Assembly (NCBI GenBank): GCA_026929865.2
Contig: CM049408.1
Coordinates: 1,860,001 to 1,924,000 of the forward strand
Source: Hyperoplus lanceolatus
Taxonomy: Eukaryota > Chordata > Actinopteri > Uranoscopiformes > Ammodytidae
Reading direction: 5' to 3'
Length of the DNA: 64,000 bases
The notes below the pieces were generated by a model, which searched no databases, was not told where the DNA came from, and worked only from the letters and a program-made list of their open reading frames with translations. The position numbers and the translations under genes were made by a program. Of this stretch, positions 26,029-39,839 are shown one piece after another (the stretch's first letter is position 1; the number at the start of each line of letters is the position of its first letter).

Positions 26029-28990
26029 AAGCCCCTTTTACACAGTCAGTGAAAGCCGGGAATATGCTGGAATTTTGGCCCTCTGCCCTGCTGTATAAAT
26101 GCGACCATTGCGGAACGAGGGAAGAAAGGTGCGAGAGATTGTTCTGGGAATTTTACTACCTCGGGGGGTAGTAAGATTGCCGACACAATCAGTTCCGCCT
26201 CTCTGCTTAAATGCGGCCGACTTGTTGTTGCGGAACAGGGGGGCGTTTGACGTTCCATAGCCTACGTTCTAAACATGCGATCATGTTAGCAGTTGAAGGA
26301 CGTGTGTTTAACCCATTGATGACAATGGCCATCTAGAATGCATGTCCTTAATGCCTGAGGGTTTTCTGAAAAAATAGTACGAATTGTCAAGTCTTCCAAA
26401 ACCTTAATATCTAAGCCTGTGTAGCACATAGAAACATGAAATAAAATACATTTAACAGTTAAGGTTCACATGTTTTATTTAAACATGCTCCCCTAGCGCT
26501 TACAAACCAACAAATATTTCTAAAAATCGTCAAAATTAGATGAATTAGAAAATTATTAAATATTGTTAATAAATAGATGCAATGTGTTGTGTGATTTTCG
26601 TCAGTAGTCTATAGTAGACTTTGATTCTACGCACCAAACGCCACTAACTGTTCCGTCGCCAACATAGCTGGCGTATTTTTTTAATTATTTTGTTTTATTT
26701 TTTATTTTTTTGATTGACGTGATTTTTGGCAAACCACACAACTTTTGGGTGGTCACGTGGTCTTAAAAAAATCAACAAAACCCACCTCATGTGTATTTGA
26801 ACCAATGACAGTGCATTCTATGCTGGGAATGCCATGAAAATTAGATAAAGTAATAATGCTGCACGATGCAGCATCAGGCAGGAGACCCAATGTGGCATCG
26901 CGCAGCAGCCGTCATCAATGGGTTAACATTAATCACGGCGGCCTGATCTCCAGTAAAAATCACCAAATAAAAGGAACAGCGTATAATCTAGCTGGTCATA
27001 AGGTCCGCTGCTCAATCCAAACCCCCGCGCTTCATTTTGCAGAGTTTTTGAGTCTATTCTGCCCGGGGGAAGTTGTACAATGGGAAAGCTAGGCTAGGCT
27101 AAGCTAGGCTGCGACTGGATCGCCGCCGCTATTATTATCCTAAGTCTGAGCGTATATCCACACTTTATTTCTGTCTACAGTAACGTGACTTCACACACTG
27201 TGTGTATGTGTATGTGTATGTCTGATTGGCAGATCTCTGCTCTCACAAAGAGACTCGCTCACAACCAACCTGTCACACAAACACACACACACACACACAC
27301 AGACACAGAGGTGAAGCGGATTGATTTTGTCAGTTTGGTTAACAGTCCCAGTGATGTTGGACTCAGCGCGTAGCGAGATCAACCGGCACACCGTGGAGAC
27401 AGTAAAATACGGCCCTCTTACTGCAAGCTCCAGCACTTCTGAGGCCTGTTTCAGGTAGCTGGTTTTACATACTCTGAGTTTAATCCTGCGCTCTGAGTTG
27501 GTAAGCTCAGAGCGCAGGGTTGATGAGTAACTCTGGGTTTTGGGTTTCAGAACAGTGGATAAGCGTTGGGTTTATCAACTCTGTGTGTGTTCACTCTGGG
27601 TGGAGCATGTGCGTAAAAGCCATCGTCAATTGATCGCTGATAACATGATTCACCATGGAAACAGAAGAAACAAATGCTTGATCCTCCCACTTCTCCACTT
27701 CTCAAAAAAGAAAAAAAGAAATCTCCGCTCCTCCCACTAGAGTTAGAAATATTAACAAATGAGCTTATGGTAGCCTATGGTGAAGAATTAACGGGATATT
27801 GTCTCATAACTCTGATCTAATCTCCTCGGCAATTCAGAAAAAAAACAGTGCAAACATTTTTTGTCAAGAGAATCATTTCGCTTCCGTATGAGAAGCCATA
27901 GTCTATTTTTAAAAGTTACGCATATCAGCTGTAAAGTAATAAAGCTGTCGCGGCACAGCATTGCTGACAGTGTTTTATATTTGCTGTATAATATGTTGGG
28001 AAGCTATAGCCTAATAGCCCACTGTGCAGTAAACAGACTGTCGCTTCTTTTAAATGGGGAGTGAAAGACATTAACGTCAAGACACATTAGGTGACAGTTT
28101 CCATTGAAGAGCCTGATTGATTTATTACCATATCCATTTTCCTCAAGTGATCACAGTTTAAATTATTATATAATTTTTCTATTCATATTAGGCTATTTAA
28201 CGAGGCTCGTCTGTGACTTTAGGATCGCAGAAGTGAACTGTAACGATCGCGTGCAGCCGCAGCGTTACATGAATCCACCTGACATAAATCTGTTCAGTGG
28301 CACATACGTTAAAAAACATACAATACATATAGGTTTATTAATCTGAATGTAGAGCATGTCACGATGTGTAAGGTGGCCGCCTATGAACGGACAAGTCTAT
28401 ACTGATCAGATAAATGATCGGTCAAACGTAAAATCATCAGGAAATGATAAAAACATCCCGATGGAGATTTCTATAGAGTGATTTTGCTTCCAACTGTACA
28501 GGGACGCGTGTGACAGTGACTCTTTCTTCAGTCGGAGCTGCAGCGTAAAGTGAAAACAAACTCAGGGTAGGTCTAACCACCTATCCAGCAGGTTAGACCC
28601 ACGGCGTATGTTGCCGCAGTAACTGACCCTCGGTTGCGCTGAACCTGCTACCTGAAACGGAAAACCCAGAGTTTCCACCAACTCAGAGCGAACAAACTCT
28701 GGGTTGCCTCAAAACCAGCTACCTGAAACAGGCCCCTGCTCTCAATTCACCGGCCAGTGTTGTTGTTGTTGTAAAGCAGCTGACCGGCGCGGCGCTAAAT
28801 GTTTACGTCACACCTGACGCTGTTTACAAACACCTCTTTCATTCTGGAACGCTGTGTAAAAGGGGCTACTGATGCGCCAGCAGGCCGGCGTTGCTTGGTT
28901 CTGTGTAAATAACACAGAAGCAAGCAAAGCCGGCATATTGGAGTGATGTTGTTCCGTCAATATGCCGCAATCTCTGTGTAAAAGGGGCTT
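26029..28990. mobile_element. DNA transposon with AAGCCCCTTTTACACAG ends
   Basis: The 17-bp ends AAGCCCCTTTTACACAG and CTGTGTAAAAGGGGCTT are perfect inverted repeats. A second copy of the right-end motif lies near 28852-28867, about 120 bp inside, which suggests end duplication. About 1.3 kb of the interior is a nested element (27443-28734). A CA run at 27278-27300 precedes it. No target duplication is convincing and no transposase is seen. Confidence 0.7.
27443..28734. mobile_element. DNA transposon with perfect 24-bp inverted ends (nested)
   Basis: The ends start GGCCTGTTTCAGGTAGC and are perfect inverted repeats over 24 bp (27443-27466 and 28711-28734). Sub-terminal phrases such as ACTCTGGGTTT and AAACCCAGAGT also pair. 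Perfect ends suggest relative youth. No clean target duplication is visible, so the superfamily (PIF/Harbinger is my guess) is uncertain. Confidence 0.75.
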
Positions 28991-30196
<1,206 letters not shown>

Positions 30197-30264
30197 TTAG
30201 TACATCCACATGAAGTGCTTAATAAGTCATGTATCTCTCTTGCCTTTGATCTACTATCGCTGTG

Positions 30265-30480
30265 ACAGTGCTTAGTTAATGCTATTAACCCTTAGTTAAT
30301 GCATAGTTAATGCGTATTAGGCATTCACCAACTGTTAATGCTTAGTTATTTATGGAAAGTTTATACATGGTTAAGAATTAAATATGCAGTTAAGTAAGTT
30401 CATGCTTACTTTAAGCTTATTAAGCATTAACTAAACATTAACTAACGGTTAATTAATGTACACTTATTGAAAAGGGTTAC
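30265..30480. mobile_element. MITE with GGTAACACTTTAC-type ends, decayed copy
   Basis: TTAGTTAATGC and GCATTAACTAA phrases alternate in opposite orientations, as in the copy at 13760-14033. The right end AAGGGTTACC survives and the left end is worn. It lies about 100 bp upstream of the loop A exon. Confidence 0.6.
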
Positions 30481-30970
30481 CACACTTTTATGAGCTACTA
30501 AAGGAACTACAGACTGACATCAAACCTCCCTTTATTAAGTAATATTACTGCACATTATATGCATGAAAATGTATGAATTCATTCATGTAGTACTTCAAGA
30601 ACTATCAGTAGTTCACTAGGATAAACTGTATAGCATGCATGATTTAATACAGGAATAATTAATTCATTAATGATCTTTGAGTTATAACTGATGATCATGT
30701 CTGACCAGTCACACCAATACACATGTGTTTTAAACTAAGTGTTGAAATCATGATGAACTAAGCAGACTCATTTCTCATGACTTCATCATGTTTGTGGCCC
30801 TTCAAAATAAAGTGCTGACCTGGTTCGTCTTAATCAAACCATTTAATTAAATTCAACGTTACCACTATCTCAAGGTCATAAGTGGTAACCTTCAAGGTCT
30901 TCTAGGTCACCACTTATTTGAAGCGCCACACACATGATAAGGTCATGAAAAGAGAATGCTTAGTTCGTCA

Positions 30971-33751
30971 TAGGGCTGGGCAATAATTCTATTACGATTA
31001 GTGATCGCGATTAAACTCCCGTCGATTACTTCAATACGTTTGACATAAATCCTCGATATGAAAATGAAAAAAAAAAAAAAAAAATTATATGGATTTACCT
31101 AACAGCCAATCACAAAGCAGAAATAAACTCAACAGCCAGTCAGATTGCAGTTTTTGCATTTCCTGTCTAATTACACGCCCATTTCCTGGTGCGACGTGCA
31201 TGTTTGAGCTTCAGTGGTAAGGAAAGAGGAGAGCCGTGTGTAGTGAGTGACCTCGGCAAGAGCGAAGAGAGTCTTGTGTTTAGCGAAAAATGTCGGCGCT
31301 GCACTCTGTTATGTAGTGCTTTTCCTCTTCATTAAATTAATCAGTGGGCTACACTCAACACTGTGTCTCGCTGCTACGATGACACCATAGGCAGGTAGCT
31401 GCCGCAGCCAGTGCTGTTTGCTCACTGTCTCTGTCGACTCGCCCGGGGCCGTCTTTGTGCATTTACCGGAGTTGTACGCTCACAGCACGGGGGGAATATA
31501 TTTGAGCGGCCACACAGAAAGTGTGAAAATGCGCGACAAGTTTTAACCGCCGTCCGACCGCTGCAGCGCTCCTGTCTATCGTATCGTATTTTGCGGTAGT
31601 TGAACCTTATGGAAAACTATCAAAAGATCTGGTCTGTAAGACCGTAGCTACAGCATGAGCATCTCCCCTTCCTACAGCTGTTGTTGTATGTGTGAGTAGT
31701 AGCTGTGATGTGCTCTGACATTCATCAAGCATCTGAGCCACAGCTCTATACACATTTAAGAGTGTTGCCTCCCTGCCTGAGGAGTTAGATGTGATAGTAG
31801 TCACTCACAGATCTTTAGTTTTAAACACATTATGTTATTTAGCATAATATCTGGTTCAGGGTTTTTCCTGGCTCAGAATGGGCCTTTGGGGGGTCAGTAC
31901 GCGACCGACTTTTTTTGGGGTCGCGACAGTAAAGGCAAACGGTTTGTGTATTTTAAGAGGGGTGTTGGGTTGGGAGAGGGGAGTTTCTGTCCAGCTCAAG
32001 AGCATTTCAGTCAGCCTGTCAATCACTGCGTTACCATGGAGCTCACTGACGCTTATGAAATCACAATAAACAACCTGTAGATATGAAGTCAAAATACTAA
32101 TAATGACTAGGCCTACCTGTTTAATACTTTAATTGATATAAACCATGGAAGAAGGTAGGGCTGCTCGATTATGAAAAAATCATAATCATGATTATTTTGA
32201 GTAATCACATTGTGTTATCACGATTATTAAAGACAGTTAATCATTGATTTAAGAACATTATGCATTTATTTTACTTTTAACAAGGTTTTTTTCTAAAAAC
32301 ACCATGACTTTGGACTTTAAGCAAAGGCCTAATTGAACTGAAAACAGGGAGAATAGAAATAGGCTAAATAAGTGAAACATATTTTTAATAATTTAATAAA
32401 AATATGTCAAAATAAAAATAACCAGTTGTAAGTGGTGTTGATAGGGCACGTCTTTTGCTAGCATTGAATGTAAGGGCATGATTTATTTATGTCATGGAGC
32501 TGGCTGGATAGGCAGTTGTATTGTAGTGTTGACAGTTGTGGTGGCAGGAGTTAAGGAGCTTTAAACTTCCTGTGTTTTTATTCATTGATTGCTTGGTCAT
32601 AGACCACTATGACTCGACTTAAAGTGAATAAACAAATTGTTCGGGATGTTTAAAGGTGCAGATCAGGTCGTATATCACTTTTCTTTCTCTCTCTGTCTCT
32701 CGGTCGCGTATGTCATGTTACTCGCGTGTCCGCGCGTGACAAATCTTGCACATTTTTTTAGTTTGTTGTGAGTCTGAAGTGTTTTCAGACAACACAATTA
32801 GTTTTACCTTTATTCTCGTCATCTAGAAGTTTTTCAAAACACCCGGCAATGCGCAACATCTCCCTCGTACTCTCTGGACTAGCCGTTAGCGAAACTATCA
32901 GGTGAGGGAGGGGCCGAGCGGAGCTCACGGCTGAAAGGGTTTGCTGCATTTATAAGCCTGCATGCCCCGGCGAGCGGGACAATGATAGTTTAACAACGAT
33001 TATCCCCGACCTGATTTCTTTTTTTACAACTGAAATTGCAAGTAATATGACTGGAATGGAGCGGAAATGGAAACACATTTGGAGCCGTTTTAAGTAGATT
33101 TTTATTTATTTATCTATATATAAAAAAAAACACTTTGGCGCTGAGGATTTTCCTTTGGGGGGCGCTAAAATTCCTTTGGCGGGCGCCAAAATTTTTTGAA
33201 TGCAGGAAAAACCCTGTGGTTTTACAATGTTTACATTTTGCACTACTTCTACTCACATTTCTACTTTTTAAAATAGCTGACATGTAAAACCAGTAATTCT
33301 CATATTCATATTTTATATCTTAAAGTTCAGTACTTGTGTCAGTGCCTTTGTTGATCCATTTGTTTACTTTTTATGTATGGTTGGGCCTCTACACGATGTT
33401 TACATCTTACAAGATGTTTGCTGTAGCCCTGCCAAAGGAGTTTAATGTGAAAGAAGTTAGAGCTTTTATTTTTATTTACAATATTTTCAATAGGTTACAA
33501 GGCAAGCTATCTTATATTGTTTAGTTAGGTGCAGTTAAAACATGTTTGTGAAGAAGAATGTGTATATTTAATGTGATTCCATGTTCTCTTATCACAATAT
33601 GCTAATAAACAACATTGTATAGTTTAACCAATGAACACTCTGGTTTCCTCAGGCTTCAGCAGTATCACACTATACTGTATATCGTGATTAATATCGATTA
33701 ATATCGCAAGAATAATCGTGATACATTTTTTTGCCATATCGCCCAGCCCTA
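30971..33751. mobile_element. hAT element with TAGGGCTGGGCAATA-type ends
   Basis: The left end TAGGGCTGGGCAATAAT and right end ATATCGCCCAGCCCTA are inverted repeats flanked by the exact 8-bp duplication GTTCGTCA (30963-30970 and 33752-33759). CGATTA motifs are dense at both ends. Half of its length is the nested element 31857-33216. No transposase frame was found. Confidence 0.88.
31857..33216. mobile_element. hAT5-like element with CAGGGTTTTTCCTG ends (nested)
   Basis: Perfect 14-bp inverted ends CAGGGTTTTTCCTG and CAGGAAAAACCCTG are flanked by the 5-bp repeat TGGTT (31852-31856 and 33217-33221). At 32158 a further hAT-like left end, TAGGGCTGCTCGATTATG, begins inside it with no right partner visible, so a truncated fourth layer is likely. 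Confidence 0.75.
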
Positions 33752-34032
33752 GTTCGTCATGATTTAAACACTTGGTATTTAACAAAATTGGTGAAACTGG
33801 TCAGACATGATCATCAGTAATAACTCAAAGATCATGATGATTAACATACCTTAACTGAAGCATGCATTAATGTGTTGTTAATGCATTACATCATACATGA
33901 GATACTGTTAATCCTAGTGAATTACAGATAGCTCATGAAGTACTACATGAATGAATTCATACTTTTTAATGCATTCATTCAGACATGAATTCATGATGAT
34001 TCAAATACCGTTAATATAAAGTGTTACCATTG

Positions 34033-34576
34033 CAACAGTTCTGCAGCAGTAATTAATAATATTTTTAAGCTCAAATGGTAATTTTAATGGTAATTTTTCA
34101 ATCTGGATTCTATCTGGACCAAAATGTAAAGTAGATCATCCTGTAACTTAGTAAATAGACTGCAATAGATTTTCTCTTTGTTGAACAAACATATCAGTGT
34201 TTAAATGACCTCGACGTCCTACAGCTATAACAGACAAAACTGGATAAACTTGGTGCAAATAAACTCACAGCCTTTGAAAACCAAGAAATGTTAGGGATCT
34301 CAGGGTTAATTTTGAATCAAACTTTAATACTATAGCGTGTAACTTCTGTCGCCCCGTGACGAATTCTGAGTAATTACAAAAATGTTGCAGGCTTACAGAA
34401 ACGCAGGCGGAGGCTGTACTTGCGTCGGAGTAACACTCTTTTCTTTTAACAAAAACAAGAAGCAATATGTTCCAACAATACATTGTGCCAGCGTTCTTCG
34501 CTCTCATGCTGTAAGCATGGCTGTAAGCATCTTCTCAGTTATCCAAAACTTCTTCTTCTATGACCACCAGAGGCGG
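34033..34576. other. Unassigned sequence
   Basis: No gene or bounded repeat is supported between the fold-back element and the DIRS-like fossil. Short open frames near 34265-34660 overlap on both strands and are not recognisable. Confidence 0.3.
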
Positions 34577-37500
34577 TGCTTACAGCACTGGATGTTCCAT
34601 CGCGCGCATGCGCAGGTCGAGATCTTTATACCAACAAAGTCACCTGTGACACCTGGGTGACCCCGGGAATGTCTATATATTCCGGAAGTCACCAGAGGTT
34701 CTGTTCCAACTGAATCTTCTCGCGGTGTCTGAGAAGTCTGAGTGACAGAGAACTCTGGCGGTCATCCGGAACTCATAGAACCGTAGTTACATACGTAACT
34801 CTCGTTCTATTTCGTTTCTACTGACCGCCAGAGGCGGTGCTTACAGCACTGGATGACTTATACCAAGAGTACTCATCAATTAAGCCAGCTAAGACAGCTG
34901 TCATCCCACAGGGTGAGGTGCAGCAACATTTACTCTGTAGAGCCGCGCAACGTACATGATGAAGACCATGTAGCCGTGGCGCAAATGTCCTGCCGTGAAA
35001 TCCGCTTCAAGGCAGCCCATGATGTAGCCATACTCCTGGTAGAGTGGCACTCAACGGCCAAGGCATGGGGAGCCCCTGTGCTCTATATGCATTCAAGACC
35101 ACATCCACAAGTCAGTGGGAGTGTCTCTGTTTGGACAGGGCAGCCCCCTTCCTGCAGCTCCCATAGCAGACAAAGAGGTATTTGTCTTACGTAAGCTGGT
35201 TGTTGCCACAACCTATGCCCTAAGCGCCCGCACCGGGCACAGTGGGTCTGACATTCTTTCTGCACCCCCTGGTGAGCCCAGGGGATTGAAAGCAGCCAAC
35301 TCGATCGATTGGTTTACATGGTGGGGAGACAATCGTTTGGATAGGAAGGATGGATTTGGCGAGAGCACCACTCCTGACCCTTCTGCATGCCAGAGCAAGC
35401 ACGCCTGGCTCACTGACGAGGCATGGAGTTCACCGACCAATTGCAGTCGCAATGGCAAGGAGGAATGCCGTCTTCATAGACAGCCGCGTCAAGTCTGCCT
35501 GACTCAGCGGCCCAAATGGGGGTAGACCTAAGGCCCTCAGGACTACTTGCAAGTCCCATGATGGCGCCCTCAGGGGTCATGGTGGCTGAATGAAGCCTCT
35601 GGCCTCCCTTCAGAAACTGCCTGTCTATGTAGTGGGACCCTACTGTCTGGTTATCCACCCCTGCATGTGCGGCCGATATCGCAGCCACATAGACGCACAG
35701 GGTGGAAGCAGCTCTCCTGCTGCCCAACACAGACTGCAGAAAGTGTAGTATCACTATCACTGAGCAAGTCCATGGGACTTCGCCATGTGCCATGCACCAC
35801 TGTGAAAACAACTTCCACCTGTTTGCATAGCGCCATGTAGTGGAGAGTGCCCCTGAAGTTAAAAAGGGTATAGACCTCTGACTGGTCGCAATACGTCCCA
35901 GTGGGTCCTGGCTACCAGGAGCCCCACGCACAGCTGCAGGCGCCCCGAGTTCGGGTGCAACATGTGTCCGCCTACCTGAGACAGAAGGTCCTGTCTCCCT
36001 GGAAGACACCAAGGCTCTCCTTGAGGAGTTTAGTAACGCTGGGATCCATGGCCTTCCTGGCCAATGTGGAGCCACCAAACGTAGGCTGTAACTGCAATGC
36101 TGGACCCCATCCAATGTTGTCAGTAACAAAGGAATTGTAGGAAATGCATAAAGCAGGCTGACTGGCCAAGCATTAGCCAGAGCATCCTGCCCTAGGGGAC
36201 CGGTCCTCTCCATCTAGGAGAACCCAGGGGGACAGTGGGTCATCTCTTCGGAAGCAAAGAGATATGCCACTGCCCTGCCATACTTGTCCCAATCATGCCC
36301 ACCACCTCCGGATGGAGTCTCCACTCCCCGGGGGTGGCCCTTCTCTATCGCTGTGTTCCGGACACCTGGAACTTGGACAGCTTAGATAATGATAATTAGA
36401 TAATGCTGAGGTCAGCATACTTATCAGTCGAAGGAAGAGGCTGTACTCCAGCAGCCTCCATTGCATGAAGTGCTGTAGTAGCTGCTGAATGGTAGCTACG
36501 CGCTACGGAGAAAGGCAGGCTCGCATGGCCACCGAGTCGAGCACCAATTGAGCTGTAATGGTGGCAGGGATGCTGCCACACACTGATTAATATACGCAGA
36601 GCCAGGGACGGCCCAAACGGAGGAACCCTGAACTGTTACACCTTGCCCAGAAATGCAAAGGGCAGGACCACCTGTGACATTGGGCAGTAGGGACTTGAAA
36701 GTAGCATCTTTCAGGGCTATGACACAACCCAGTCCGCCTGAGCGATAGGCTGGAGGACCCCTGCACACGCAGCATGGGGAAAGGAAGAATCGTGAGGCAC
36801 TGATTCCGCCGTCTTATTCCAGAACGGGGCGACCCCACCCAACCTCCTGGTACCTGAACTTTGGTTGAGTAGAACCTACCGAGCATCGAGTAGCACCCCC
36901 AAGGACTCTGGGGGAGGGTGGAGGCTGGACGCGCCTGAAATGCAGCTGTTGTTTTAACACCGCCAGGATAATACAGCAGCGGTGCAAAACTATAGCGCCC
37001 ACTGGCGAGCAAATTACAGTAACCTGCACAGACACGACAACCGTGTGACAGCTAAAATAACACAGTGAAGGCGGCTCTTGGAAACCCAAGACGCTCCCTG
37101 GCGAGAAAACCAATGTATGCAACCGGGCGAGAGCAACCGAGCCTCGGTGCGACACCCATGGACATATAACCACCGCTAGAATAATACAGTGACGGCGTAA
37201 AACTACGCCCACTGGTGAGCAAGTTACAGTAAAACCTGCTAGAATTTAGCCAAAAGTTGAGCCAGCTAAAATATGCATCCGACTAAGGCATGCAACCGGG
37301 CCTCAGGCGAGAGCAACCGAGCCACGGTGCGACACCGCTAGAATAGTACATTGGCAGTGTAACCATGCCGCCCACTGGCGAGCAAGTTACAGTAGGTTAG
37401 GCAATCAAGCTTTAGGCGAGCACACCCAAGCAACAATGCGGCCTGTTGAGCCAATTAAAATATGTAATCCGAATAAGGTATGCAACCGGGCTTCAAGCGA

Positions 37501-38866
37501 GAGCACCCGAACCACGGTGCGACACCGCTAGAATAATACAGTGGCGGTGTAAACTATGCCGCCCACTGGCGAGCAAGTTACAGTAGGCTAGGCAATCGAG
37601 CTTTAGGCGAGCACACCCAAGCAACAATGCGGCCTGTCGAGCCAATTAAAATATGCTTCACCGCTAGAATACACAGTGGCGGTGTAAAGCAAGTTACAGT
37701 TGGCTAGGCAATTGAGCTTTAGGCGAAAGTGCACCCAAGCAACAATGCAACCCCCTAAATAACACAGTTCAATTGAATTCAGTTTATTTAAGAAGGGGAC
37801 AGTTCAATTAACAAAACACATGATCATACATGGCTTAATGCTAGAAGTAGCCAAAAATGCTATTCTCTATCTGTAGTCCCCTGGCAGTGTCAGTGGCTCC
37901 AGGTAACCCCAGCCGCCCACTGGAGAGAAAATCAACGAAGGCTAAGCAATCGAGCCTCAGACGAGAGCACACCCAGGCAACAATGCGCCTTAAATAACAC
38001 AGTGACGGCAACACTTGGATTCCAAGACGTTCACTGGCGAGCAACTAAATTAGGCTATGCAACCAGGCTAAGGCGTGAGCTACCGTGCAATGGTGCGACA
38101 TGGCTATAATAATACAGTGGTGTGAAACTGAGCTGCCAACTGGCGACACACTACAGCAGCCTGCACACGTGCAACAGTGTGACACGGCTAAAATAACATG
38201 GTGAAGGCGAGTGTATACAACAGCATACTAGTGTGTGGCACGGCTCACCCACTGCACAGCAAATAAAGTGCAATGCAACGCAAGGCTTAGGTGAGAGTAC
38301 ACGACTGGTGCGACAATGCTACAAGTACTGTGGCGGCGGCTTGGACCCCAAGCCGCTCGCTGTCAACAGTCAACAATGCTAGAAAACAATACATTCGAGC
38401 ATACAATTAGCAACCGGGCTTAGCGAAAACACATAAGCAACGGTGCGAACAAAGAATAACACGGTGACTGTGAAACCAGCCGCCGCCTGACGCTCACTTA
38501 AAGCAAGGTGGAAAGGTGATATTAGCTTCCGCGATAGCCGCCGGCTACGCGTAGCCTTCACACTTTACTCACCCCTTACCGGCCGCAGCCAAGTCGAACG
38601 AATTGCAAGTCGCAGCCCTTGGTGGTCGAAGTCAAATCGAAGCACCAACCCTTAGGTACGAGCTACTTGCGACAAGCTAATGGTATATTATCACACAACA
38701 ATGTGTGCGACCTGCTATTACGCGAGAAGATAGAAGGAACAGAACCTCTGGTGACTTCCGGAATAAATAGACATTCCCGGGGTCACCCAGGTGTCACAGG
38801 TGACTTTGTTGGTATAAAGATCTCGACCTGCGCATACGCGCAATGGAACGTCCAGTGCTGTAAGCA
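34577..38866 (-). mobile_element. DIRS-like retroelement fossil, broken
   Basis: Inverted terminal repeats of about 131 bp (34577-34707 and 38736-38866) bound 4.3 kb. An open stretch at 35410-36213 on the minus strand has a segment like the end of a DIRS reverse transcriptase/RNase H (ANAWPVSLLYAFPTIPLL) and one like the N-terminal part of a tyrosine recombinase (RYANRWKLFSQWC, STLCVYVAAISAAHAG). Inverted rather than direct ends and a tyrosine recombinase in place of an integrase define the DIRS group. The copy is broken, with most of the coding region gone or decayed. A phrase of the left end (CAGAGGCGGTGCTTACAGCA) is repeated near 34831. Age looks moderate, as the ends still pair well. Confidence 0.8.
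36960..38360. repeat. Tandem array within the DIRS-like fossil
   Basis: A unit of roughly 190 bp recurs with variation. Its landmarks are CCGCCCACTGGCGAGCAAG, TTACAGTAGGCTAGGCAAT, GCGAGCACACCCAAGCAACA and ACCGCTAGAATAATACAGTG. Complete and partial units are clearest between 37200 and 37760, with looser relatives on both sides. A short AT-rich insertion (about 37765-37870) interrupts it. Confidence 0.8.
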
Positions 38867-39169
38867 GTAGGAACTAAATAGAACACATCAACAACAGAGT
38901 TTTCTTCTTCTACTCCAAACCTCATCAGTAATTCAATAGATTTGCCTAGTGGCGGAACTTGACATTACATCTTCAAATCACATGAAACAGGAAAACACAA
39001 TCATGCATTTATAGAACATATATTGGGCTCTTATTTAAATTGTATAGAATGCCCACAATAACTAAATGAATACTCTTTTGACCATGTAAACCTATACCTC
39101 TACAACAACACTGTAGGTGCATCTGCATGAGGTAACTGACTTTGCTGTGTCCCCCGCATGGCTTGTGGC
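38867..39169. other. Unassigned short stretch
   Basis: AT-rich sequence lies between the DIRS-like fossil and the Tc1 remnant; nothing is recognised in it. Confidence 0.3.
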
Positions 39170-39638
39170 AAGGGTTGGAGGAAGGTGCTCTGGTCAGATG
39201 AGTCCAAAATTGAAGTTTTTGGCCTGAATGCGAAACGCTACTTGTGGCGGAACACTGAACACCCTGAACACGCCATCCCCACCTTGAAACATGGTGGTGG
39301 CAGCATCATGCTGAGGGGGTGCTTTTCTTAAGCAGGGACAGAAAGCAAAGCTGGTAGAGACATACCCCAATAGACTTGCAGCTGTAATTGCAGCGATAGG
39401 TGGTTCTACAAAGTATTGCCTCAGGGGGTCTGAATACTTTTGCGCGCCACACTTTTAAGTTTTTTATTTGTAAAAAAAATTGAAACCCATGTTTCATTTT
39501 CATTCCACTTCACAATTGTGTGCCAATTTGTGTTGGTCTATCACATAAAATCCCAATAAAATAAATGTACATTTGTGGTTCTAACATGACAAAATGTGGA
39601 AAAGTTAAAGGGGTATGAATACTTTTGCAGGCCATTGT
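39170..39638 (+). mobile_element. Tc1/mariner transposon remnant, internally deleted
   Basis: The plus-strand translation gives WSDESKFEVFG-like sequence (here [20 protein letters not shown]) and [11 protein letters not shown], the central DDE transposase region of Tc1 elements. Directly afterwards the sequence jumps to the 3' end, with CTGAATACTTTTGCGCGCC and a terminal GGTATGAATACTTTTGCAGG. The first half of the gene and most of the C-terminal half are missing, so it is dead. Confidence 0.85.
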
Positions 39639-39650
39639 ATATAGATATAC

Positions 39651-39839
39651 ACTCACCGGCCACTTTATTAGGTACACCTGTTCAATGGCTTATAAAAACA
39701 AAACGCTAATCAGCCAAACACATGGCAGCAATTTAATGCATTTAAGGAATTTAGACATGGTCTAGACAATGTACTGAAGTCAAACCGAGCATCAGAATGG
39801 GGAAGAAAGGGGGTTTAGGTGACTTTGAACATGGCGTAT
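39651..39839 (+). mobile_element. Second Tc1-like transposon, 5' fragment
   Basis: The end CACTCACCGGCCACTTTATT follows a TA dinucleotide and is a very widespread Tc1-like terminus. The start of the transposase frame follows (MGKKGGLGDFEHG), then the copy stops at about 39839. A CAGTCGTTCTCAAAC motif typical of hAT ends begins four bases later, so this copy may have been cut by another insertion. Confidence 0.8.

Larger units (their letters stand above)
30565..34032. mobile_element. Fold-back element split by a 2.8 kb hAT insertion
   Basis: The left arm (about 30565-30720, with GTATGAATTCATTCATGTAG and TGATGATCATGTCTGACCAG) is mirrored by the right arm (about 33800-34000, with CTACATGAATGAATTCATAC and CTGGTCAGACATGATCATCA). 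The right outer end AAAGTGTTACC resembles the GGTAACACTTTAC MITE family. The hAT element 30971-33751 sits between the arms. Confidence 0.75.

Noticed and set aside
34601-34625. Possible upstream receptor exon (CGCATGCGCAGGTCGAGATC)
   Set aside because: It belongs to the inverted terminal repeat of the DIRS-like fossil and does not encode the expected exon 3 residues.
34853-35525. Plus-strand open frames of 113 and 136 codons
   Set aside because: They are antisense or adjacent to the DIRS-like fossil's coding region and show no protein similarity I can recognise.
37200-37760. CRISPR-like array
   Set aside because: Units are about 190 bp, variable and contiguous rather than short identical repeats with unique spacers, and lie in an animal retroelement fossil.
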